The translations under genes were made by a program, and so were the position numbers. Under the pieces are notes generated by a model that ran no database searches, was not told the DNA's origin, and saw nothing but the letters and a program-made list of their open reading frames with translations. Below are positions 1 to 5,744 of a DNA stretch of 5,917 nucleotides, one piece after another (position 1 is the stretch's first letter; every line of letters begins with the position of its first letter). Source of the DNA: Rhizobium sp. Q54 (GTDB taxonomy: Bacteria; Pseudomonadota; Alphaproteobacteria; Rhizobiales; Beijerinckiaceae); assembly GCA_945901195.1 (NCBI GenBank), contig CAMDKB010000292.1, positions 1-5,917 on the forward strand, written 5' to 3'.

Positions 1-119
1 CGAAGACCCCACAAGGGATTCTGTTCTCGGAGACCGGCGTTAACGATTGAGGGACAAATTTAAACTTCCCCGTGTTACCCAGGGCGGGTTCGATTGCCGC
101 ATTTAGAAACTGAAAAACG

Positions 120-1736
120 TCACACCATCGCCGCCAGCGACTCGGCCGCATCCCACGGCTTCCACCATTTTTTCACGCCGACATCATCGGCGATAATGCT
201 CGCGGTAATATAGCCCGAGCCACCTGATATTGCGCCACCGGGATGGGCGGCGGAGCCTGCCATATAGAGTCCTTTCACGGGTGTGCGATAACCAAAGTGG
301 TTATACACCACCTGCTCCGCGTTGAATGCGCCCATGAAAATGTCACCCTTGGACATGTTGATGATCTCGTCAGCGTATTCGCGGCCCGTGTAGACATATT
401 TGCCGAGAATATTCTTGCCCGAGACATTGGGCGCATAGCGCGCAAAAATCTCGATGATCTTTTCTGAAAACTCTTCCTTGAAATCCCCGTATTTCTGGCC
501 GCCGAGATCGGGATCATAGGGCATCACATGCCAGCAATAGGTGGTGTGCTTGCCCGGCGGCGCCTGCGTGGGATCGATAACGCTGAGGGGCCCGGAGCCG
601 AACTGAACGACCTCAGGCACCTTGTTGGCGTTGACATCGGCAAAGGCGGAAAACAGATCTTCCATCGTTTCTGCCCCCAGACTCCATTTCATGGTGCGGT
701 TCACGTTGGGATCAAATGCGCCTGCTGTCAGATGCGGCGCTTCCGCCAGCGCCAGATGCACACCAAACAGGCTCCAAGTGGTGGGCTTGAAATTGTCCAG
801 CTTCTGCAGGAACTCAGAGGGCATCTGCGAACGGCCGATGAGGCCTTCAAAGGTTTGCGCAACATCGAGCGTTGAGGCGACAAACTGTCGGGCGCGCACT
901 GTCTTGCCATCGGCAAGCTGAATACCCGTCGCCCTGCCGCCTTCGATTACGATCTTGTCGACCGCAACTTGCGGTTGGTAGCGCCCGCCAGCCGCGATGA
1001 ACGTTTCCATCAATCCGCGCGCCAGATTGAACGAGCCGCCTTTGCAAAGCTGATAACCGCTTTCCAGATCGAAGGCCCTGATGATCGATCCCATGGGGCT
1101 GGTCTTCGACATGGTGTCAACCAGCCAGGTGCCGAACAGCGATACCTTGAACAGGAAGAGCAGCCTGACATGCTCATTATCAAAAAGCTCGTTCACGACA
1201 TCAAGCGGCTGGCGCAGGGTCATTTCGAGAAAATCGCGGCCCGCCTGCGTGCGATTGAGCAGCTTTTCGCGCTGTTCACGGGGCAGCGGCTCGCTATAGC
1301 GCTCCGGCAGAAAGATGTCCCGGGTGATCGTCTCGGCCTTGCGGTTCCATTCGCGGAAGGTGTCAGCGTCCTTCCTGGAAAAACGCGCCACATTGGCAAG
1401 GGTTTCTTCGAGATCGCGTCCGAAGACCAAAGCCGAGCCATCCAGATGCGGCTGGCCGAATTCATATCGCGGTGTGATATAATCAACGCGGTCTTCAAGC
1501 CCGAGGTCCTTGAACCAGGGCGTTTCGCTGATGTGAAAATGATTGATCGAGTGGAGGTTGTGGTAAAAGCCCGGCAGAGTGCTTTCTTCCGTGCACAGGC
1601 CACCGCCGTATTTCAGCCGCCGCTCGACGACCAGCACATCCAGCCCCGCCTTCGCCATATAGGAACCCAGCACAAGGCCGTGATGTCCCGCGCCAATGAT
1701 GATGCCGTCGTAAGTCTTTTCAAGTGCAGCAGCCAT
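120..1736 (-). CDS. FAD-dependent oxidoreductase, phytoene desaturase/PYROXD2-like superfamily
   Basis: Encodes a 538-residue flavoprotein. Seen: an N-terminal Rossmann dinucleotide-binding motif, IIIGAGHHG, at about residues 12-20. It is followed by the acidic end of the second beta strand, VVER, at about 36-39, where the Glu would hold the FAD ribose, and by a Gly-rich YGGGLCTEE stretch at 43-51. The C-terminal FAD-closing motif is GLYMAGSAAHPGGAISGGSG at 489-508. This N- and C-terminal pair is typical of the phytoene desaturase-like, PYROXD2-related amine-oxidase fold family, and the length fits. There is no signal peptide. Start choice: a TTG at 1739 lies directly before the ATG at 1736. 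The Shine-Dalgarno GGGAGG (1748-1743, minus) is 3 nt from the TTG but 6 nt from the ATG, so ATG is preferred. No carotenoid genes (phytoene synthase, cyclase) are nearby, so a carotenoid role is not implied. It probably oxidises or saturates a hydrophobic substrate; the substrate is unknown. It is divergent from psd. Family call firm, function open. Confidence 0.9.
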   Translation of the reverse strand: MAAALEKTYDGIIIGAGHHGLVLGSYMAKAGLDVLVVERRLKYGGGLCTEESTLPGFYHNLHSINHFHISETPWFKDLGLEDRVDYITPRYEFGQPHLDGSALVFGRDLEETLANVARFSRKDADTFREWNRKAETITRDIFLPERYSEPLPREQREKLLNRTQAGRDFLEMTLRQPLDVVNELFDNEHVRLLFLFKVSLFGTWLVDTMSKTSPMGSIIRAFDLESGYQLCKGGSFNLARGLMETFIAAGGRYQPQVAVDKIVIEGGRATGIQLADGKTVRARQFVASTLDVAQTFEGLIGRSQMPSEFLQKLDNFKPTTWSLFGVHLALAEAPHLTAGAFDPNVNRTMKWSLGAETMEDLFSAFADVNANKVPEVVQFGSGPLSVIDPTQAPPGKHTTYCWHVMPYDPDLGGQKYGDFKEEFSEKIIEIFARYAPNVSGKNILGKYVYTGREYADEIINMSKGDIFMGAFNAEQVVYNHFGYRTPVKGLYMAGSAAHPGGAISGGSGYITASIIADDVGVKKWWKPWDAAESLAAMV

Positions 1737-1812
1737 CAATAGCCTCCCGGTCGCGTTGTAGCGCGCCTGCTCGCTGGTTCTTTGAGCCGAGCACGTCGCT
1801 CGCCCACAGTTC

Positions 1813-1837
1813 AGGCTGCGTAAATAGTTACAAGCCT
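1813..1837. repeat. Interrupted dyad symmetry (possible operator or hairpin)
   Basis: Outer arms AGGCT (1813-1817) and AGCCT (1833-1837) and inner arms GTAA (1820-1823) and TTAC (1828-1831) are perfect complements around an ATAG core. The arms are interrupted by GC on the left and A on the right. This gives nine paired positions in 25 bases. It sits in the divergent promoter region, so a regulator binding site is plausible. No T-run follows, so it is not a standard terminator. Regulator unknown. Confidence 0.4.
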
Positions 1838-1845
1838 CACCCTAA

Positions 1846-1862
1846 CGCAGGCTGCGCCGCAG
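1846..1862. repeat. Alternating CGCAG/CTGCG half-sites
   Basis: Three 5-bp half-sites run in alternating orientation with 1-bp spacers: CGCAG (1846-1850), CTGCG (1852-1856) and CGCAG (1858-1862). Part of this, CAGGCTGCG at 1848-1856, is also found at 1812-1820, overlapping the left arm of the neighbouring dyad. It may belong to the same control element, but short GC-rich repeats also arise by chance. Confidence 0.3.
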
Positions 1863-1926
1863 TGGAAGCCGTGACAAAGCGTCCGCGCCATGCGAAAAGC
1901 GGGCAAATTCGATTGGAAAGTCCCTC

Positions 1927-2625
1927 ATGAGCATTGCAGATTCCATCCGCCGCCAGATCACGCCCATTCACAAGGAAGGTTATGTCTTTATAGCCGGTTT
2001 TGCGCTGCTGACACTGATCAGCTCGTATCTCTGGTCGCCTCTTGGCTGGATCGGCCTGATCCTGACGGCCTGGTGCGCCTATTTCTTTCGTGATCCTGTC
2101 CGGATGACCCCCACAGACGAAAACCTTGTCGTTTCACCTGCTGACGGTGTCGTATGCCTTTTGGGACCGGCGGTGCCGCCGCCAGAGTTGGGTCTGGGCA
2201 CCGAACCGATGGAGCGGATCTGCGTTTTCATGTCGGTCTTCGATTGCCATGTGAACCGGATGCCCCTGAGCGGACGCCTTGTCCGCATCGCCTACAAGCC
2301 AGGGCTGTTTCTCAACGCCGATATGGACAAGGCCAGCGAAGACAATGAGCGAAACGGTTTTGTCATCGAGACAACGCATGGACGGGTCGGGCTTGTTCAG
2401 ATCGCCGGCCTCATCGCCCGCCGCATCGTTTGTTTCGCCCATGAGGGTGACAATCTTGCGGTTGGCGAACGGGTGGGCCTGATCAGATTCGGGTCACGCG
2501 TCGATGTGTATCTACCGGCAGGCGCGCGCGTATTGGTGGGCCTGAATTCAAAAGCCATTGCTGGTGAAACGGTGCTCGCGGCATTCAATGCTCCCGGCGC
2601 GAAGCTCAATTTCCGGCAAGGCTAG
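1927..2625 (+). CDS. psd: Phosphatidylserine decarboxylase proenzyme, short PSD-A type
   Basis: Converts phosphatidylserine to phosphatidylethanolamine at the cytoplasmic membrane, using a pyruvoyl group made by self-cleavage. The 232-residue length matches the compact alphaproteobacterial/archaeal PSD-A class. Seen: a hydrophobic membrane-associated stretch at about residues 19-53, followed by the conserved FFRDP at 53-57, SPADG at 70-74 and FDCHVNRMP at 105-113. DKASEDNERNG is at 134-144, and the cleavage site RFGS is at 187-190. Cleavage would fall between Gly189 and Ser190, with Ser190 becoming the pyruvoyl group and residues 190-232 the alpha chain. Asp73 and His108 are the likely partners of the Ser in self-processing, by family analogy. 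The ATG at 1927 has GGAAAG 6 nt upstream and gives the usual family N-terminus (HKEGY at about 15-19). In many alphaproteobacteria psd is followed by pssA; here the next gene is convergent and unrelated. All key residues are present, so it should be functional. Confidence 0.95.
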   Translation: MSIADSIRRQITPIHKEGYVFIAGFALLTLISSYLWSPLGWIGLILTAWCAYFFRDPVRMTPTDENLVVSPADGVVCLLGPAVPPPELGLGTEPMERICVFMSVFDCHVNRMPLSGRLVRIAYKPGLFLNADMDKASEDNERNGFVIETTHGRVGLVQIAGLIARRIVCFAHEGDNLAVGERVGLIRFGSRVDVYLPAGARVLVGLNSKAIAGETVLAAFNAPGAKLNFRQG

Positions 2626-2650
2626 TGCGAACCAAATAACCGCGTCAAAA

Positions 2651-2681
2651 AATATCCGGGCGCACGCAGCGGCCGGATATT
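2651..2681. terminator. Hairpin terminator between convergent genes, probably bidirectional
   Basis: Perfect 9-bp arms AATATCCGG (2651-2659) and CCGGATATT (2673-2681) continue after one G-G mismatch into 3 more pairs (CGC 2661-2663, GCG 2669-2671), closing a 5-nt loop. On the minus strand the stem runs into a stretch of six Ts (complement of AAAAAA at 2647-2652), the classic intrinsic layout for the HpaB-like gene ending at 2710. On the plus strand the following bases are pyrimidine-rich (TCTTCCGTTTCTCT) but not a clean U-tract, so termination after psd is less certain. The stem starts 25 bases after the psd stop. Confidence 0.75.
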
Positions 2682-2709
2682 CTTCCGTTTCTCTAAAACT
2701 CAAAGCCGG

Positions 2710-4245
2710 TCAACGCAGTTCGCCATGGGCGAGCGGCCTTGAAATGAGATCCTCGATTTGCCGGCGCATGGCCGACTGATCGTAGCTCTTCATGAGATTG
2801 ATCCTGTTCCGATTGGGGTCGCCGCCATGCCAGTATTCGTAGATATCTTGCCGCATCCCGAATGACGACGCGGCCAGATCGTGTGCAAGCCGGAACAGAC
2901 GCGACTTGTATTCAACGTCGACACCTTTGCCGCGCATGTATCGATCGAGATATTTTCTCACCTGTGGATTGGCCAGGTCACGTTCGCTGGGCTGCATGAT
3001 GATTCCCGATCCGCATATCTCGCGCAGCAATTCGGTCATTCGGCTGGAGGTCTGAGCAAACCAGATGTGCAAGCCCCTGCCCGGCCCGAGTGTCCATTGC
3101 CCGCTGGGCGCAGGTCCCGACTGGTGTTCCACCCCTTCCATCGCGTGACGCCAGACTTCGCAATAGGTCACCATCTCACCGAGTTTTGCTGCCACTTCCC
3201 GGAACTGGACCACGCCAATCGCCTCGGCGACCATTGTGGCGACGCAGGTCATCAGGCGCATGCGGAAATATGCGCGGCAAAGATTGGCCCAACCGAGGAA
3301 GTTGAAATTCACACTTCCCCCTGCTGCGCCAAGCATCTTGATCATGGGCGAGGGATCATAAAGCATGAATACACGATCCCAGGGCACCAGCACGTGATCG
3401 AAAAACAGCATCGCATCCTGTTCATCCCACATCTGCAATGGATGGCCCCAACTGCCGACCCAGCGCGACACTGGCTCGCGCGCCAGAACCTTCAGGCCGG
3501 GCGTACCCGTAGGGATCGAGAATGCAATCACGCATCTGGGATCATTGCGGTGTGCGAACGTCGCCGACAGCGCGACATAACACTCGTTGCTGTGCGGCGC
3601 GGCGGTCGACAATTGCTTGCCGCCCGTTACGATCACGCCGTCCTGCGTCTCTTCCACCACATGCAGGGCAATCATCTCGTCTTCGGGCACGGGACGCTGC
3701 TCGTTTTGCGTCTGCTCACTGCGATCGACCTGCGGATCGCCGAGCGCATGCGTGAGAAAGAGATCGTTGCGCATGCAATGCTTGTAATAATTTTCGAGAT
3801 TCTCACCGAAATCGCATCGGGGATGCTTGATGGCGCTGAACTGATCCTTCAGGTGCAAGGCGGAAATGATATAGGGCGCCAGAATATCCGGGCTGCGGCC
3901 GAGCTGACCCCATGTCATCTCGCTCCAGAGTTCGCTGTTGCGGCGCTTCTTGCGCAGGTCTTCGACATTCAGCGGCAGCATCCAGGACAGGCTCGTGCGC
4001 ACTCCGCTTTCCGGGTCAACAAAAGTCATCTCGTCGCGATATTTGTTGACCTGCAAATCATAAACACCGGCAAGCGCATTGATCATATCCTTGAAAGCGG
4101 GATGCGTCGTCACGTCGGCAACCCGTTCGCCGTCTATCCAGACCTCCCGCCCGTCGCGCAGGCTCTCGATATAACGGGCTCCTGTCATGGCGCCCGGGCC
4201 TTTTGCAGCTGCAGGCGCTTGCTTGTTTGCTACCATCGTCGCCAT
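2710..4245 (-). CDS. HpaB-family flavin-dependent monooxygenase, oxygenase subunit (4-hydroxyphenylacetate 3-hydroxylase-like)
   Basis: A 511-residue oxygenase of the two-component HpaB/chlorophenol monooxygenase/PvcC family, which uses FADH2 from a partner reductase to hydroxylate, typically, a phenol. Seen: an N-terminal family block beginning TGARYIESLRDGREVWIDG (21-39) and WGQLGRSPD (112-120). HCMRNDLFLTHALGDPQVDRS is at about 156-176 and the flavin-region motif DGVIVTGGKQLSTAAPHS at 202-219. HPLQMWDEQDAMLFFDHVLV is at 268-287, followed by PWDRVF, and the C-terminal block YEYWHGGDPNRNR is at 469-481. Length is normal for the family. Start choice: the open frame extends upstream to 4347, but the ATG at 4245 has AGGAG (4257-4253) exactly 7 nt away and gives the normal family N-terminus. 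No HpaC-type reductase is in the window. It is divergent from the LLM gene at 4512 and convergent with psd. The substrate is unresolved; a 4-hydroxyphenylacetate role should not be assumed from family alone. Confidence 0.92.
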   Translation of the reverse strand: MATMVANKQAPAAAKGPGAMTGARYIESLRDGREVWIDGERVADVTTHPAFKDMINALAGVYDLQVNKYRDEMTFVDPESGVRTSLSWMLPLNVEDLRKKRRNSELWSEMTWGQLGRSPDILAPYIISALHLKDQFSAIKHPRCDFGENLENYYKHCMRNDLFLTHALGDPQVDRSEQTQNEQRPVPEDEMIALHVVEETQDGVIVTGGKQLSTAAPHSNECYVALSATFAHRNDPRCVIAFSIPTGTPGLKVLAREPVSRWVGSWGHPLQMWDEQDAMLFFDHVLVPWDRVFMLYDPSPMIKMLGAAGGSVNFNFLGWANLCRAYFRMRLMTCVATMVAEAIGVVQFREVAAKLGEMVTYCEVWRHAMEGVEHQSGPAPSGQWTLGPGRGLHIWFAQTSSRMTELLREICGSGIIMQPSERDLANPQVRKYLDRYMRGKGVDVEYKSRLFRLAHDLAASSFGMRQDIYEYWHGGDPNRNRINLMKSYDQSAMRRQIEDLISRPLAHGELR

Positions 4246-4252
4246 TACTGTT

Positions 4253-4257
4253 CTCCT
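4253..4257 (-). promoter_or_regulatory. Ribosome binding site that fixes the start of the HpaB-like gene
   Basis: On the minus strand AGGAG, within AAAGGAGAA, lies 7 nt before the ATG at 4245. No comparable site precedes the more upstream in-frame ATGs at 4347 and 4317, so the shorter 511-residue protein is preferred. Confidence 0.8.
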
Positions 4258-4340
4258 TTGGGACCGTGAGATGTGCCAAGCCCCAGCGGACTTTTTGCCA
4301 TCTTGCGCTCCTTGCATTTGTCGCTGCCAAGCTCGCACTC

Positions 4341-4369
4341 CCTGCATGAGCGTCGCTGATCCATGTCAA
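4341..4369 (-). promoter_or_regulatory. Candidate promoter for the HpaB-like gene
   Basis: On the minus strand a consensus TTGACA (4369-4364) is followed after 17 nt by TGCAGG (4346-4341). The -35 is perfect; the -10 is poor. Alphaproteobacterial promoters often tolerate weak -10 boxes. Transcription would start roughly 90 nt before the ATG at 4245. Low confidence because of the -10. Confidence 0.3.
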
Positions 4370-4393
4370 GTTGCGTTAACATGTCACAGCAAC
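4362..4393. repeat. Possible operator: CATGTCA direct repeats and a GTTGC/GCAAC inverted repeat
   Basis: CATGTCA occurs at 4362-4368 and again at 4380-4386, 18 bp apart. Overlapping these is GTTGC (4370-4374) paired with GCAAC (4389-4393) across a 14-bp spacer. The cluster overlaps the minus-strand TTGACA and lies just upstream of the plus-strand promoter candidate, a good place for a regulator controlling both directions. No regulator gene is in the window, and family assignment is not possible. Confidence 0.35.
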
Positions 4394-4406
4394 GCCCGCG
4401 GCGAAC

Positions 4407-4436
4407 TGGACAGCGGTTTCAGCTCCTGCTTATGGT
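4407..4436 (+). promoter_or_regulatory. Candidate promoter for the LLM operon
   Basis: TGGACA (4407-4412) and TATGGT (4431-4436) are separated by 18 bp, matching 5 of 6 and 4 of 6 of the sigma-70 consensus positions. A start near 4443 would leave a leader of about 69 nt before the ATG at 4512. Weak to moderate evidence. Confidence 0.3.
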
Positions 4437-4511
4437 TGGAACAGCAAAACGCTGGCCCGGCTGTTTGCATGAAAACGGGACAGGGCCGGAACAAAGCCGG
4501 GAGGATCGGAC

Positions 4512-5600
4512 ATGCACTTCGCTTACTTTTCGCATATCTGGATGAAGCCGGGCATGACGCCGCATCAGCGTTACGAGCAATTGTGGCGCGAAGTGCAGCT
4601 CGCCGACACGCTCGAATATGACTACACATTCTGTGTGGAGCATCATTTCCGACCGGACGAGAGCTGGATGTCTTCTCCCTCGCTGTTCTGCGTTGGCGCG
4701 GGCGCGCGCACCAAGCGCATCCGCATCGGCTCGATGGGCTATATCGTGCCGCTCTATCATCCGCTGCGGCTGGTGGAGGAAATCGCGATTGTCGATCAGA
4801 TGCTGGGCGGCCGCATGGAACTTGGGCTGGTGCCCGGCATCAACGCCAATTATTTCACGCCGTTTGGCGTCGACTATAATTTCCGCCGTTCGCCAACGCA
4901 GGAATTCATCGAATATATGCGTGCTGCCTATGGTGAAAAGCAGCCCTTCTCTTTCGATGGCGAAACCCACAAGACAGCGAGCGCAAAAATTTCCGTGCAG
5001 CCCGTGCAAAAGCCGCATCCGCAAGTGTGGATGCAAAGCCGCGATCCTGAAACGCTGGAGTTTTGCGCAAAAAATGGCATCAACACAGGCTATTTCATAG
5101 CTTTCCCACGCAAGGATGCCGCCCCGCGCTATCGCAAATTTCTTGAAGACTGGAAAAAGGCGGGCTGGTCGCACAAGCCGAAGATCGGCTATTCGCTGCC
5201 AGTCTATGTGGACGAAAGCGACCAGGCAGCCCTTGACCGTGGTCTCTTGCGCGCAAGTCGCGCTTATGAAGGCTTTCTGCCCGAGGCGTTGCCGGGTGAA
5301 TCATTCGAGAGCCGGGTCGCAAAACACTCCGCACGATTTGTCGCCCGTGATGAACCCGGCGCAGCGGAAATCATGGCCAATGTTTTCAACCCCGAATATC
5401 TTCTCAAGAACGATCTTGTCATCGTTGGTTCAGCAAAAACGGTTGCGGAAAAGCTGCGCGCCATCTCCGAGGAAGGTGTGTTCAACACTTTTCTGGGCGA
5501 ATTCAATTTCGCCGACATGCCGGAAGAGGACCTGCTGCGTTCCGTCAGGCTCTTCGGCGAGAAGGTGATACCGGCGCTGCGTGGCTTTGAACCGTTCTGA
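4512..5600 (+). CDS. Luciferase-like (LLM class) flavin-dependent monooxygenase
   Basis: A 362-residue TIM-barrel flavin oxidoreductase of the bacterial luciferase family; members use reduced FMN (or F420) to oxygenate or oxidise small substrates. Seen: the N-terminal strand MHFAYFSHIW, then CVEHHF at residues 41-46. His44 and His45 fall at the same positions as the EHHF of Vibrio LuxA, where His44 is catalytic (from memory). Next come YHPLRLVEE (82-90) and the family signature DQMLGGRMELGLVPG (95-109). KPHPQVWMQSRDPETLEF lies at about 167-184, and the C-terminal block FNFADMPEEDLLRSVRLFGE at 331-350. The LuxA reactive Cys106 position is not Cys here, so it is not a true luciferase. Length is normal. 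GGGAGG (4499-4504) sits 7 nt before the ATG. It is followed 23 bp later by a broken paralogue. A reduced-flavin supplier is not encoded nearby. Substrate unknown. Confidence 0.93.
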   Translation: MHFAYFSHIWMKPGMTPHQRYEQLWREVQLADTLEYDYTFCVEHHFRPDESWMSSPSLFCVGAGARTKRIRIGSMGYIVPLYHPLRLVEEIAIVDQMLGGRMELGLVPGINANYFTPFGVDYNFRRSPTQEFIEYMRAAYGEKQPFSFDGETHKTASAKISVQPVQKPHPQVWMQSRDPETLEFCAKNGINTGYFIAFPRKDAAPRYRKFLEDWKKAGWSHKPKIGYSLPVYVDESDQAALDRGLLRASRAYEGFLPEALPGESFESRVAKHSARFVARDEPGAAEIMANVFNPEYLLKNDLVIVGSAKTVAEKLRAISEEGVFNTFLGEFNFADMPEEDLLRSVRLFGEKVIPALRGFEPF

Positions 5601-5623
5601 TTGCATTCACTCAAGGATATCCC

Positions 5624-5725
5624 ATGAAGTTCGCGCATTTTTCCCATGTCTGGAACAAGCCGCCTCTTACGCCGCATGAGCGCTACGAACGGCATTGTCA
5701 ACTTGTTGAATGCAGAACGCAATGA
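5624..5725 (+). pseudogene. Truncated second LLM-class monooxygenase gene, interrupted by an insertion sequence
   Basis: An ATG with AAGGA (5613-5617) 6 nt upstream begins a reading frame whose first 22 codons match the start of the LLM gene just upstream. By eye 15 of 22 residues are identical, including FSH, W, KP, TPH and RYE. After about base 5690 the resemblance stops and the frame ends at TGA 5723-5725, giving only 33 residues; the family length is near 350. The break coincides with the likely end of an IS6-type element whose transposase lies just beyond. The 23-bp gap and intact ribosome binding site indicate that it was once the second gene of an LLM operon, possibly encoding a partner subunit. 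The 3' remainder, if it survives, would lie beyond the right edge. Confidence 0.85.
5692..5712. repeat. Imperfect palindrome at the presumed IS end
   Basis: GCATT (5692-5696) pairs with AATGC (5708-5712), and CAAC (5699-5702) pairs with GTTG (5705-5708, sharing its last base with the outer arm). The core is TT and there is an unpaired GT on the left. It sits exactly where the insertion sequence is thought to begin, so it may be part of the transposase recognition site. Confidence 0.4.
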
Positions 5726-5744
5726 TCACCTGCTCGTCCTGTGT

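Larger units (their letters stand above)
1740..1926. promoter_or_regulatory. Divergent intergenic control region between the FAD oxidoreductase and psd
   Basis: This gap separates two divergently transcribed genes and must hold both promoters. No convincing -35/-10 pair was found on either strand. It contains a dyad centred near 1825 and overlapping CGCAG/CTGCG half-sites at 1846-1862 (listed separately). The psd Shine-Dalgarno is GGAAAG at 1915-1920, 6 nt before its ATG. The oxidoreductase Shine-Dalgarno is GGGAGG on the minus strand at 1748-1743. A regulatory role is inferred from the gene arrangement. Confidence 0.45.
4246..4511. promoter_or_regulatory. Divergent control region between the HpaB-like and LLM genes
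   Basis: No gene is supported in this 266-bp gap. It holds candidate promoters for both directions, a repeat cluster between them (4362-4393), and a leader hairpin just before the LLM start. A shared regulator for the two monooxygenase transcripts is inferred from the back-to-back layout. Confidence 0.45.

Noticed and set aside
86..104. tRNA-like T-arm (GGGTTCGATT flanked by GCGG and CCGC)
   Set aside because: No D-arm, anticodon arm or matching acceptor stem could be found around it, and the T-stem has a mismatch. Probably chance.
1..119. Possible 3' end of a gene entering from the left, or a terminator for the FAD oxidoreductase
   Set aside because: All three plus-strand frames stop within about 65 bases and show no recognisable protein tail. 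Only weak 4-bp stems occur, with no stem next to the T-run just after the oxidoreductase stop codon.
969..1742. Plus-strand open frame (257 codons) opposite the FAD oxidoreductase
   Set aside because: Antisense mirror frame with no domain; the opposite strand carries convincing FAD-binding motifs.
2881..4269. Long open frame (462 codons) on the plus strand opposite the HpaB-like gene
   Set aside because: It is antisense to a gene with clear family motifs along its whole length. Its translation is rich in His, Arg and Cys and shows no recognisable domain, as expected for a mirror frame in GC-rich coding DNA.
4246..4347. 34-residue N-terminal extension of the HpaB-like protein
   Set aside because: The extension lacks a ribosome binding site, whereas a strong one with correct spacing precedes the internal ATG at 4245. 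The extension would also run through the presumed leader.
4419..5174. Minus-strand open frame (251 codons) opposite the LLM gene
   Set aside because: It overlaps the intact LLM gene and its promoter region, has no family motifs and has a composition typical of a shadow frame.
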